Below are positions 14,864 through 23,653 of a stretch of DNA of 64,000 bases, piece after piece (position 1 is the stretch's first letter; each line of letters begins with the position of its first letter). The translations under genes and the position numbers were made by a program. Under the pieces are notes generated by a model that worked only from the letters and a program-made list of their open reading frames with translations, was not told the DNA's origin and did not search any database. This DNA comes from Streptomyces sp. CB02923 (GTDB lineage: Bacteria > Actinomycetota > Actinomycetes > Streptomycetales > Streptomycetaceae), in the NCBI RefSeq assembly GCF_001905005.1, contig NZ_LWKZ01000025.1, positions 1 through 64,000 on the forward strand. Reading direction: 5' to 3'.

Positions 14864-17800
14864 TCAGCCCCGCCGACCCCGGCGGCCCCGCCCCTGCTGT
14901 TCCTCGTCCTCCTCGTCGCGCGGGCCGAGGAGTTCGTCGGCCAGCGTCGGCAGGTCGTCGAGCGGGGTCTCCTCCGCCCACTCCGACCGGCGGCGCGGCG
15001 GGGGCGCCACCGGTTCACCGGTGGCCGGGTCGATCTGCGGGAGTTCCCTCGTACGTTCCACGCCGGACGTGCCGGAGCCGGCTCGCGGGTCCGTACGGGC
15101 GTCCCGCCGGTCCGTGCGCGCGTCGTGCCGGTCGCTGTCCGTACGCGCTCCGTGCCGATCGCGGTCCGTGCGGGCGTCGTCCTCCGCCCGGAACACCCAC
15201 GCCGGTACGCGCTCCGCCGGGTCGTCCCCGCGCCGTGCCTCCTCCCGCTCCTGCCAGCCCTGGCGCGCCTCGGGCCGTACGGGCGGCAGCACCGCGGTCT
15301 CGTCGGATGCCCCCGGAACGTCCCGGTGCTGCGGCAGGACGGCGGTCTCCTCGGCGTCCGAGGCAGCGGCCCGCTCCGTACGGTTCGTGGACTCGGTGCG
15401 ATGCGCGGACTCGGTGCGATGCGCGGACGGCTCCGTACGCGCGTGCTGCTCCAGCCCCGCCATCGGCGTTTCCGTCGTGGGTGCTTCGGCGGCCTCCGCC
15501 GCCCTCGCCGCCTCCGCCTCGGCCTCGCGCGCGGCCTCGGCTTCCCGCTTCGCCCGCGCTTGCGCGTCCGCCTTGGCCTTGGCCTCCGCTTCGGCCGCGG
15601 CTGCCAGCCGCGCCTGCTCGGCGCGCAGCAGCGCCTCTTCGGCCTTGCGCTGCTTCTCCATGCGGCGTTCCTCGGCCTCCGCGCGAAGGCGTGCTTCCTC
15701 CTCGGCGCGCTTGCGCAGCCGTTCCTGTTCGGCCTGCCGCTGGCGCTCCTCGGCCTCGCGCCGTTTGCGCTCCTCCTCGGCGGCCTGGCGGGCCTCCTCG
15801 GCGCGCTTGCGTGCTTCCTCGGCCTGGCGGGCCGCTTCGCGGGCCTTGGCTTCCTCGATCTCGCGGCGCTTGCGCTCCTCCTCCTCGGCGCGCAGCTTGG
15901 CGATCTGCTCCTGCCGCTCGCGCTCCTTGCGCTCCTCCTCGGCCTTGCGCGCGGCCTCTTCCTCGGCCTTGCGCCGGGCTTCCTCCTCGGCGGCCTTACG
16001 GGCCTCCTCCTGGGCCTTGACCTCGGCCTCGGAGAGCGGCAGCACCTGGTCGAGGCGGTGGCGTACGACGGTGGTGACGGCCTCCGGCTCCTGGCCGGCG
16101 TCCACGACCAGGTAGCGCGCCGGGTCGGCGGCGGCCAGGGTCAGGAAGCCGGAGCGCACCCGCTGGTGGAACTCGGCGGGCTCGGACTCCATCCGGTCCG
16201 GTGCCTCGGTGAAGCGCTCGCGGGCCGTCTCCGGGGAGACGTCGAGGAGGACGGTCAGGTGCGGTACGAGGCCGTCGGTGGCCCAGCGGGAGATGCGGGC
16301 GATCTCGGTGGGGGCGAGGTTGCGGCCCGCGCCCTGGTAGGCGACGGACGAGTCGATGTACCGGTCGGTGATGACGACCGCGCCGCGCTCCAGGGCGGGG
16401 CGGATCACGCTGTTGACGTGCTCGGCGCGGTCGGCGGCGAACATCAGCGCCTCGGCGCGGTCCGACAGGCCCGACGTGGACACGTCCAGGATGATCGAGC
16501 GCAGCCGCTTGCCGATGGCGGTGGCGCCCGGCTCGCGGGTCACCACGACCTCGTGGCCCTTGCCGCGGATCCACTCCGCCAGCGCCTCGACCTGCGTGGA
16601 CTTGCCGGCGCCGTCGCCGCCCTCCAGGGCGATGAAGAAGCCGGTGGGGGCCGGTGCCTGGTCCGGGTCGCCGCCGCGCAGCGCCTCGCGCAGGTCGCGG
16701 CCGAGGGGGATCCCCTGCCGGTCGTCGACCTTGCCGAGCACCCAGGCGGCGACCGGCAGCAGCAGCGCGCCGACCAGCATCAGGGTGAAGGCCGCGCCGC
16801 CGTGCGAGAAGACGTTGTTGTCGCCCGCCAGGTGGTGCGGGCCGATGGCCGCGGCCAGCAGCGGCGCGACGATGACGGCCAGCGCGACGACGAGCCGTAC
16901 GACCGCGTGCAGGTGCTCGGTCGTACGGGCGGCGCGGGGCTCCTCGGTCTCCTGCTCCAGCAGGGTGTGTCCGGTGTTGGCCGCGACTCCGGCCGCCACT
17001 CCGGCGAGCAGCATCAGCAGCACGACCGTCGTGGTGTCCGGGACCAGCCCGGCCGCCAACAGGGCCAGACCCGTGACGGCCACGGCGAGGGCCAGCAGGC
17101 GGCGCCGGGACAGGGCGGGCAGCACCTTGCGGGCGCCGCGGATGCCCGCGACCGGGCCGGCGCTCAGGCCCAGGACCAGCAGTCCGAAGGCGACCGGGCC
17201 GCCGCCGAGGTCGCCGGCGTGCAGGACCGCGACGGAGACGGCCGCGGCGATGGCGCCGGCCACCGCCGCGCAGGCCAGGACCAGCAGCGGTACGGCGTTC
17301 GTACGGCCGCGGTCGACGCCGGTGTCGCTCTTGGGGCGGCGCAGGCCCTCCAGGGGGGAGCGGGGGCGCGGGGTCTGCGTACCGGGAAGTTCGAGGAAGT
17401 ACAGGATCGAGATGGAGGCGGCGAAGAGGCCGGAGGCCACGTACGAGGCGAGCGCGGCCTGGTGGTCGGCGAACCAGGCGATGCCGTTGGCCAGCAGCTT
17501 TCCGGCCAGCGCGACGACGATCAGGCCCGCGGCGGCCAGCGGCAGCGAGACGAAGGCGGTGCGCAGCGACAGACGGCGCAGTGCGTCCAGGTTGTCCGGC
17601 AGCGGACGGACGGCCACTCCCTCGGGGGAGTCCCCTCCGTCGGGCGCGGCCGGGGCCGGGGAAGGCGCGGGGAGCAGTCCGGGCGCCGCGCTCTCCCGCG
17701 CGACGGTCCAGAAGCGCTCGGCCATACCGCCGACGAAGACCGTCACCAGCAGCCAGATCAGCGCGCTGTCAGGGGTCCAGTCGATCCACAGCGGGGCGAC

Positions 17801-18208
17801 GACCAGCAGGGCCAGCCGCACCCCGTCCGCGCCGATCATGGTCCAGCGGCGGTCCAGCGGGCCCGACGGCGCGGTCAGCGCGGACAGCGGGCCCAGCAGC
17901 ACCGCTCCGAAGACCAGGGTGGCCAGCATGCGGGCCGCGAAGACGGCGGCGACGGCGAGGGCCGCGCCCCGGTAGCCGCCGCCGAAGGCCGCCTGGCCGC
18001 CGAAGGGTACGTACACCGCCGCTTGCAGCGTCAGGAGTACGAGCACCAGCAGGGCTAGGGCATCGCCGATCGCCCCGACGAACTGTGCGCTCCAGAGCCG
18101 CTTCAGTGGGGGGAAGCGGAGCAGGGCTCGCACGGCGCGCTCGCGGGAGTCCGCGACGAGGGCGCCGGATGTGGGGGTCACGACCGTAGGGAGCTCGGCA
18201 CGCGTCAT
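14864..18208 (-). CDS. tmk: Membrane (MFS-like)-thymidylate kinase fusion with coiled-coil tail
   Basis: This 1,114-residue protein joins three parts. Residues ~35-495 hold about ten to twelve hydrophobic segments arranged like an MFS transporter. Residues ~523-725 are thymidylate kinase: P-loop GGDGAGKST at 530-538 and D615-R616-Y617, phosphorylating dTMP to dTDP. Residues ~730-960 are a long Ala/Glu/Arg/Lys coiled coil, followed by a disordered Arg/Asp-rich tail. An ordinary thymidylate kinase has about 210 residues. The same unusual fusion is, from memory, present at this locus in other streptomycetes. The ATG lies 9 bp after the RelE-like gene, so it is in the topA transcription unit. The membrane part has no known substrate and may simply anchor the kinase. 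Confidence 0.93.
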   Translation of the reverse strand: MTRAELPTVVTPTSGALVADSRERAVRALLRFPPLKRLWSAQFVGAIGDALALLVLVLLTLQAAVYVPFGGQAAFGGGYRGAALAVAAVFAARMLATLVFGAVLLGPLSALTAPSGPLDRRWTMIGADGVRLALLVVAPLWIDWTPDSALIWLLVTVFVGGMAERFWTVARESAAPGLLPAPSPAPAAPDGGDSPEGVAVRPLPDNLDALRRLSLRTAFVSLPLAAAGLIVVALAGKLLANGIAWFADHQAALASYVASGLFAASISILYFLELPGTQTPRPRSPLEGLRRPKSDTGVDRGRTNAVPLLVLACAAVAGAIAAAVSVAVLHAGDLGGGPVAFGLLVLGLSAGPVAGIRGARKVLPALSRRRLLALAVAVTGLALLAAGLVPDTTTVVLLMLLAGVAAGVAANTGHTLLEQETEEPRAARTTEHLHAVVRLVVALAVIVAPLLAAAIGPHHLAGDNNVFSHGGAAFTLMLVGALLLPVAAWVLGKVDDRQGIPLGRDLREALRGGDPDQAPAPTGFFIALEGGDGAGKSTQVEALAEWIRGKGHEVVVTREPGATAIGKRLRSIILDVSTSGLSDRAEALMFAADRAEHVNSVIRPALERGAVVITDRYIDSSVAYQGAGRNLAPTEIARISRWATDGLVPHLTVLLDVSPETARERFTEAPDRMESEPAEFHQRVRSGFLTLAAADPARYLVVDAGQEPEAVTTVVRHRLDQVLPLSEAEVKAQEEARKAAEEEARRKAEEEAARKAEEERKERERQEQIAKLRAEEEERKRREIEEAKAREAARQAEEARKRAEEARQAAEEERKRREAEERQRQAEQERLRKRAEEEARLRAEAEERRMEKQRKAEEALLRAEQARLAAAAEAEAKAKADAQARAKREAEAAREAEAEAARAAEAAEAPTTETPMAGLEQHARTEPSAHRTESAHRTESTNRTERAAASDAEETAVLPQHRDVPGASDETAVLPPVRPEARQGWQEREEARRGDDPAERVPAWVFRAEDDARTDRDRHGARTDSDRHDARTDRRDARTDPRAGSGTSGVERTRELPQIDPATGEPVAPPPRRRSEWAEETPLDDLPTLADELLGPRDEEDEEQQGRGRRGRRG

Positions 18209-18217
18209 CCCGCCAGC

Positions 18218-18682
18218 CTATCGGCCGGATATGACAGGTCCAGCGTCCACCCGAACACACGGACGGGTGGATTCGGGGCGAGCCCTTCGGATCAGCCCGC
18301 GCGCACGGCGCGCGTGCCCGATCCGGCCGACCCGAAAGATACGTCCTGATCCTGCCCCGATGCTGCCCCGGCTCTGTCCCGGTCCTGCCCCGGCTCCGCC
18401 CTGGCCGCTCCCGGTCCTGCCCCAGTCCTCCAGCAGTACGGCGTCGAAGATTTCGATCACCACGACGACGAGCAAGCCGTGCGCGACGACGTACTTGATG
18501 AGGAGTCCCGGCGCCACCTGGGCCTTGCGGTTGTCCTCATGCGTACCGAGACGGGCGGTGGCCTTGTGGTACGGATCGAGAGCGAGCTTGGCCAGCCCGC
18601 GTTCGAGCCGGCCCCGCCGCTCGGGTGCCATGGCGTCCGCCGTCACCTTCGCCTCGACGGTGTAGGTGACGCGGTACGTCAT
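18218..18682 (-). CDS. RelE/ParE-like small protein with repeat-extended C-terminus
   Basis: The first ~90 of 154 residues (from MTYRVTYTVEA to IEIFDAVLLEDW) resemble RelE/ParE-fold proteins common in Streptomyces, with alternating strands and an Arg-rich middle. No antitoxin gene is adjacent, so a toxin role is doubtful. The remaining ~60 residues are Gly/Arg/Ser-rich and encoded by roughly 12-bp repeats in the DNA (about 18340-18430), a likely repeat-driven extension. The ATG has a GGGGGAG site 5 bases upstream and lies 18 bp after the topA stop; tmk starts 9 bp downstream. It is thus in the middle of an essential-gene operon. Confidence 0.7.
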   Translation of the reverse strand: MTYRVTYTVEAKVTADAMAPERRGRLERGLAKLALDPYHKATARLGTHEDNRKAQVAPGLLIKYVVAHGLLVVVVIEIFDAVLLEDWGRTGSGQGGAGAGPGQSRGSIGAGSGRIFRVGRIGHARRARGLIRRARPESTRPCVRVDAGPVISGR

Positions 18683-18700
18683 CGTGCTCCCCCTGCTCGG

Positions 18701-21574
18701 CTACTCCGCGCTCTCCGCGCCCGCCGCCGCCTTCTTCGCGGCGGCGGCCGTGGTCTTCTTCGCGGCGGTCGTCTTCTTGGCCGTCGTCGTCTTCTTCGCG
18801 GCGGCGGCCGTCGTCTTCTTGGCGGCCGTCTTCTTCGCCGGGGCCTTCTTCGCGGCGGTCTTCTTCGCCGTCGTCTTCTTGGCCGGGGCCTTCTTGGCGG
18901 TCTTCTTCTTCGCCGGGCCCTTGGCGCGCTTCTCCGCGAGCAGCTCGTAGCCGCGCTCCGGCGTAATCGACTCGACCTCGTCGTCCCGCCGCAGCGTCGC
19001 GTTGGTCTCGCCGTCGGTGACGTACGGGCCGAAGCGGCCGTCCTTGACGACCACCGGGCGCTCGCTGACCGGGTCGGTGCCCAGCTCCTTCAGCGGCGGC
19101 TTGGCGGCGGCCCGGCCGCGCTGCTTGGGCTGCGCGTAGATGGCGAGGGCCTGCTCCACGGTGATGTCGAAGAGCTGGTCCTCGGTCTCCAGGGAGCGCG
19201 AGTCGGTGCCCTTCTTCAGGTACGGGCCGTAGCGGCCGTTCTGCGCGGTGATCTCGACGCCCTCGGGGTCCTTGCCGACGACGCGCGGCAGCGACATCAG
19301 CTTGAGCGCGTCGGCGAGGGTGACGGTGTCCAGGGACATCGACTTGAAGAGCGAGGCGGTGCGCGGCTTGACCGCGTTCTTGCCGGTCTTCGGGGTGCCC
19401 TCGGGCAGGATCTCGGTGACGTACGGGCCGTAGCGGCCGTCCTTGGCGACGATCTGGTTGCCGCTGTCCGGGTCCATGCCCAGCTCGAAGTCGCCGCTCG
19501 GCTTGGCCAGCAGTTCCTCCGCGTACGCGACGGTCAGCTCGTCGGGCGCCAGGTCCTCCGGCACGTCGGCGCGCTGGTGGCCCTCGGCGTCCTTCTCACC
19601 GCGCTCCACGTACGGGCCGTAGCGGCCCACGCGCAGCATGATGCCGTCGCCGACCGGGAAGGAGGAGATCTCCCGGGCGTCGATCGCACCCAGGTCGGTG
19701 ACCAGTTCCTTCAGGCCGCCGAGGTGGTCGCCGTCACCGTTGCCAGCCTCGGAGGCGGCGCCGGTCGCCTCGCCCTCGCCGAAGTAGAAGCGGCGCAGCC
19801 ACGGCACGGACTGGGCCTCGCCGCGGGCGATGCGGTCGAGGTCGTCCTCCATCTTGGCGGTGAAGTCGTAGTCGACGAGGCGCCCGAAGTGCTTCTCCAG
19901 GAGGTTGACCACGGCGAAGCTCAGGAAGGACGGCACCAGGGCGGTGCCCTTCTTGAAGACGTAGCCGCGGTCCAGGATCGTGCCGATGATCGACGCGTAC
20001 GTCGACGGGCGGCCGATCTCGCGCTCTTCCAGCTCCTTGACGAGCGTGGCTTCGGTGTAGCGGGCCGGGGGCTTGGTGGCGTGGCCGTCGGCGGTGATCT
20101 CCTGCGCGGTCAGCGGGTCGCCCTCGGTGACCTGCGGCAGGCGCCGCTCGCGGTCGTCCAGCTCGGCGTTCGGGTCGTCGGCGCCTTCCACGTACGCCTT
20201 GAGGAAGCCGTGGAAGGTGATCGTCTTGCCGGAGGCGCTGAACTCGGCGTCCCGGCCGTCGCTCGCCCGGCCGCCGATCTTGACGGTGACCGAGTTGCCG
20301 GTCGCGTCCTTCATCTGGGAGGCGACGGTGCGCTTCCAGATCAGCTCGTACAGCCGGAACTGGTCACCGGTCAGACCGGTCTCCGCGGGGGTGCGGAAAC
20401 GGTCCCCCGACGGCCGGATCGCCTCGTGCGCCTCCTGCGCGTTCTTGACCTTGCCCGCGTACGAGCGCGGCTTGTCCGGCAGGTAGGAGGCGCCGTACAG
20501 CTGCGTCACCTGCGCGCGGGCCGCGGAGATCGCGGTGTCCGAGAGCGTCGTGGAGTCCGTACGCATATAGGTGATGAAGCCGTTCTCGTACAGCTTCTGC
20601 GCCACCTGCATGGTGGACTTCGCACCGAAGCCCAGCTTGCGGCTGGCCTCCTGCTGGAGCGTGGTCGTACGGAACGGGGCGTACGGGGAGCGGCGGTACG
20701 GCTTGGACTCCACCGAACGGACCGCGAAGTCGGTGTTCTCCAGGGCGGCGGCCAGCGCGCGGGCGTTGGCCTCGTCCAGGTGCAGGACGTCGCTGTTCTT
20801 CAGCTGCCCGTTGGAGCCGAAGTCGCGGCCCTGGGCGATACGGCGGCCGTCGACCGACGACAGGCGCGCGGCCAGGGTGGCGGGGTCGCTGGTGTCACCG
20901 GCGCGGCCCGTGGAGAACGTGCCGGTCAGGTCCCAGTACTCGGCGGAGCGGAAGGCGATGCGCTCGCGCTCCCGCTCGACGACGAGGCGGGTGGCCACCG
21001 ACTGCACACGGCCGGCCGACAGGCGCGGCATGACCTTCTTCCACAGGACCGGCGAGACCTCGTAGCCGTAGAGGCGGTCGAGGATGCGGCGGGTCTCCTG
21101 GGCGTCGACCAGCTTCTGGTTCAGTTCGCGCGGGTTGGCGACGGCGGCGCGGATCGCGTCCTTGGTGATCTCGTGGAAGACCATCCGGTGGACCGGGACC
21201 TTGGGCTTGAGGATCTGCTGGAGGTGCCAGGCGATGGCCTCGCCCTCGCGGTCCTCATCGGTGGCGAGGAAGAGTTCGTCGGACTCGGCCAGCAGCTCCT
21301 TGAGCTTCTTGACCTGGTCCTTCTTGTCACTGTTGACGACGTAGATCGGCTGGAAGTCGGCGTCGACGTTCACGCCGAGACGGGCCCAGGGCTCGCCCTT
21401 GTACTTCGCCGGGACCTCCGCCGCGCCGTTCGGGAGGTCGCGGATGTGCCCGACGCTGGCCTCGACCACGTAGCCAGGGCCGAGATAGCCCTTGATCGTC
21501 TTCGCCTTGGCAGGCGACTCGACGATGACGAGTCGGCGGCCGCCGCCCTGTGCGGTCTCGCTGGTCGGGGACAA
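18701..21574 (-). CDS. topA: DNA topoisomerase I
   Basis: A 957-residue type IA topoisomerase that relaxes negative supercoils. The Toprim domain has VIVESPAKAKTI (E19) and DEDREGE at 106-112. The catalytic tyrosine is Y336 in GFITYMRTDST. Four or five C-terminal repeats of the DGRYGPYV type replace the zinc fingers of the E. coli enzyme. The last ~65 residues are a Lys/Ala tail (KKTAKKAPAKKTT-type repeats), typical of actinobacterial TopA and thought to aid processive DNA binding. It heads a transcription unit with the RelE-like gene and tmk. Confidence 0.98.
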   Translation of the reverse strand: MSPTSETAQGGGRRLVIVESPAKAKTIKGYLGPGYVVEASVGHIRDLPNGAAEVPAKYKGEPWARLGVNVDADFQPIYVVNSDKKDQVKKLKELLAESDELFLATDEDREGEAIAWHLQQILKPKVPVHRMVFHEITKDAIRAAVANPRELNQKLVDAQETRRILDRLYGYEVSPVLWKKVMPRLSAGRVQSVATRLVVERERERIAFRSAEYWDLTGTFSTGRAGDTSDPATLAARLSSVDGRRIAQGRDFGSNGQLKNSDVLHLDEANARALAAALENTDFAVRSVESKPYRRSPYAPFRTTTLQQEASRKLGFGAKSTMQVAQKLYENGFITYMRTDSTTLSDTAISAARAQVTQLYGASYLPDKPRSYAGKVKNAQEAHEAIRPSGDRFRTPAETGLTGDQFRLYELIWKRTVASQMKDATGNSVTVKIGGRASDGRDAEFSASGKTITFHGFLKAYVEGADDPNAELDDRERRLPQVTEGDPLTAQEITADGHATKPPARYTEATLVKELEEREIGRPSTYASIIGTILDRGYVFKKGTALVPSFLSFAVVNLLEKHFGRLVDYDFTAKMEDDLDRIARGEAQSVPWLRRFYFGEGEATGAASEAGNGDGDHLGGLKELVTDLGAIDAREISSFPVGDGIMLRVGRYGPYVERGEKDAEGHQRADVPEDLAPDELTVAYAEELLAKPSGDFELGMDPDSGNQIVAKDGRYGPYVTEILPEGTPKTGKNAVKPRTASLFKSMSLDTVTLADALKLMSLPRVVGKDPEGVEITAQNGRYGPYLKKGTDSRSLETEDQLFDITVEQALAIYAQPKQRGRAAAKPPLKELGTDPVSERPVVVKDGRFGPYVTDGETNATLRRDDEVESITPERGYELLAEKRAKGPAKKKTAKKAPAKKTTAKKTAAKKAPAKKTAAKKTTAAAAKKTTTAKKTTAAKKTTAAAAKKAAAGAESAE

Positions 21575-22091
21575 CTTCGCTCTTCTCTCCGGTCGACGCT
21601 GGGGGATAACCCCCGGGCCGGAGCTCTGGGGGACACTGCGGTGACGCTTGACGCTGCGGAGTGTGACGGTACATCCCGCCCTCGTGTCAAACGGAAAAAC
21701 CCCGCAACGCCACTCGAACGGTAACCCGACTACATGCCTTCACGCCGCCCGGACCGGACACGGACCCCCGCCGGGTCCGGCGCTGGCAGGATGGACGGCG
21801 GCCGTATCCGCTCGCTCCACACACCGTCCGTTCTCGTCACGCACTCCCGGGGGTTCCTGCGGCGATGTCGAATATGTACCCGGGGCCGACGCACGGAGTG
21901 GCCGGTGCGGGCCCGTACGGGGCGGGGACAATCGCCCGAGCAGGTCATGTTTGTCCTGAATCAGGTCAACTACGCCAGGTCGCTGAGCCCGCGCACTCCC
22001 CCGCGTCCGCCTGCCGTCTCCCCGAGCGCCCCCTTGAGCGCCCCCTTGAGCGCCCCCTTGAGCGCCCCCTTGAGCGCCTGGTGAGCGCGCC
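21575..22091. other. Spacer between topA and the DUF2752 gene
   Basis: About 520 bp with no credible gene. It must contain the topA promoter (leftward) and that of the DUF2752 gene (rightward). Its right end is a 12-bp tandem array. Confidence 0.5.
22024..22080. repeat. 12-bp tandem repeat, 4.7 copies
   Basis: The unit GAGCGCCCCCTT occurs in four perfect head-to-tail copies plus a partial copy, ending 12 bp before the GTG of the DUF2752 gene, where a ribosome site would be expected. Confidence 0.95.
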
Positions 22092-22526
22092 GTGAGTGCT
22101 CCCTCTTCCCCCGGCTCCTCCCCCGGCACGACGCGGAACGCCATACGGAACGCCACGCTCCGCCGGGCCGCGGCAGCCGTCGGCGTCGCGGCACTCGGTG
22201 CGGCCTATCTATGGCATACCAATCCCCATGAACCAGGACAGATACTGCTTCCGTGTCCGTTCCGCTGGGCGACCGGGCTGCTGTGCCCGTTGTGCGGGGG
22301 GACCCGTCTGGCGTATGACCTGATGCACGGCGACCTCGTGGCGGCCTTCCACGACAACGCCGTCCTGCTGGCTCTGGGGGCGCCGGCCGCCGCGTACACG
22401 ATCGGGCGGTGGCTGTACGCGGGGCTGCGCGGGCGCCGGTTCCGGGCCCGCATCGGCCCGCGCGGCAACGCCGTCGTCCTCACCGTCGCCGCCGTCTGGA
22501 TGCTCGTGCGCAATCTCACGGGCTGA
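22092..22526 (+). CDS. DUF2752 membrane protein
   Basis: A 144-residue protein with the DUF2752 signature: CPFRWATGLLCPLCGGTR followed by LMHGDLVAAFHDNAV. Three hydrophobic segments (about 25-40, 75-95 and 125-140) make it an integral membrane protein. The clustered cysteines in a cytoplasmic or membrane-edge loop are conserved in the family; the function is unknown. The GTG start lacks a convincing ribosome site because a 12-bp tandem array sits just upstream. It is a lone rightward gene among leftward neighbours. Confidence 0.8.
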   Translation: MSAPSSPGSSPGTTRNAIRNATLRRAAAAVGVAALGAAYLWHTNPHEPGQILLPCPFRWATGLLCPLCGGTRLAYDLMHGDLVAAFHDNAVLLALGAPAAAYTIGRWLYAGLRGRRFRARIGPRGNAVVLTVAAVWMLVRNLTG

Positions 22527-22619
22527 AACCGGCCGCCGGGCGCGCCGCGGGGGAAGCGGCGCGCCCGGCATGCCGTGCGTATGTGCGTATATGGGTATGA
22601 GTGGTGCCGTAACGCCGCC

Positions 22620-23021
22620 TCAGCGCACCGTGACCGTGAAGACCGGCGAGATCGCGCCGCCGCCGGCGATCCGCAGCTGGTTGACGCCCTTGATGCCCAG
22701 CTTGACGCGGAGCGAGTAGCCGCCGGTCTTGTTGACGCCGACGCCGGCGGGCAGCGAGACCCACTTGGCGCCCTGCTTCTGCTGGACGGCGACCTTGGTG
22801 CCGGCCTTGAGGCCCGTGGAGGTGCCGGAGATACGGAATTCCTTCCAGGCCCCGACCGTGCCGACGCTCGCCTTGGCGGTGAGCGTCGCCTTCTGCGGGG
22901 CCTTGGCCGTGGCGCTGTGGGCGGCCGGGGCCGCGGGAGCGGCGGAGGCGGCGGCCGCGGTCCCGGCGACGAGTGCGGCGCTGAGAACACCTGCGGCGGC
23001 GAGGCGGTATGCACGGTTCAT
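22620..23021 (-). CDS. Small secreted protein with beta-sandwich-like repeat region
   Basis: ATG 23021 has GGGAGGAA upstream and gives 133 residues. A Sec signal peptide (MNRAYRLAAAGV...) ends in ASA-A near residue 29. The mature ~100 residues alternate hydrophobic and polar residues (WKEFRISGTSTGLKAGTKV; YSLRVKLGIKGVNQLRI), as in an Ig-like or bacterial surface beta-sandwich. No catalytic motif is present. It is an exported protein of unknown function with its own ribosome site and no operon partner. Confidence 0.8.
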   Translation of the reverse strand: MNRAYRLAAAGVLSAALVAGTAAAASAAPAAPAAHSATAKAPQKATLTAKASVGTVGAWKEFRISGTSTGLKAGTKVAVQQKQGAKWVSLPAGVGVNKTGGYSLRVKLGIKGVNQLRIAGGGAISPVFTVTVR

Positions 23022-23305
23022 GACGTGTTCCTCCCTGTTGGGCCGGTTGATGGCCTTCACTCAGGAACACGGGCAGATGGCCGTTCCGGTTGCTTCACGG
23101 GCGAGTGGTTTTTCCGTTGTGACGGAAGTGAACGGCGCGTGGGAACAAAGCAGTTGAGCGCACAACGACCGGTGCGGGCTCCGGGCGGCGAGGCAATCCC
23201 TGCGAAGACGTTCCGGAGCGGCGGCGCGTTCCCTGCCGGGGGCTTTCCGCGGGCGGCCGCTCGGGGCATCGCGTCCCGCCCCGGGCGCGTACGACGGTGC
23301 CGCCG

Positions 23306-23497
23306 CTACAGCAGCAGCCAGCACCCCGTCGCCAGGAACACCGCGCCGAAGAGCACAGCCAGCGTCGTGCCCGTCGACCGGCTCACCCCGTCGGCGACCG
23401 GCTCCCCGGTCCGTACGCACACACCCGCCCACACCAGCAGGCCGGCGCCGAACAGCGCGAAGACCGCACCGGCGAAGGCCTCGGGACCACTCTCCAT
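23306..23497 (-). CDS. Small two-helix membrane protein
   Basis: A 63-residue frame from ATG with two hydrophobic segments (AFAGAVFALFGAGLLVWAGV and TLAVLFGAVFLATGCWLLL) separated by a short polar loop. It resembles the many small membrane proteins of Streptomyces. Function unknown. Support is limited to composition and plausible topology. Confidence 0.45.
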   Translation of the reverse strand: MESGPEAFAGAVFALFGAGLLVWAGVCVRTGEPVADGVSRSTGTTLAVLFGAVFLATGCWLLL

Positions 23498-23653
23498 GCG
23501 CGCAGGGTGGCACCTCCGGGCGGCGCGGCGACGAACTGCGGATGAATGCCGCGCGTCCGGCCGCCCGTACGGCCTTTCCTTCTCTCCCGCTCCCCAGCTC
23601 TCCCGCTCTCCCGCTCTCCCGCTCCCCCGCGACCTCTCGGCCCTCTCGCCCCC

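Noticed and set aside
14012..18058. 1,348-codon plus-strand frame opposite tmk
   Set aside because: A shadow of the tmk fusion: its composition mirrors the antisense of the Ala/Glu/Lys coiled coil and it has no domain.
18479..21724. 1,081-codon plus-strand frame opposite topA
   Set aside because: Antisense shadow of topA with no motif or ribosome site.
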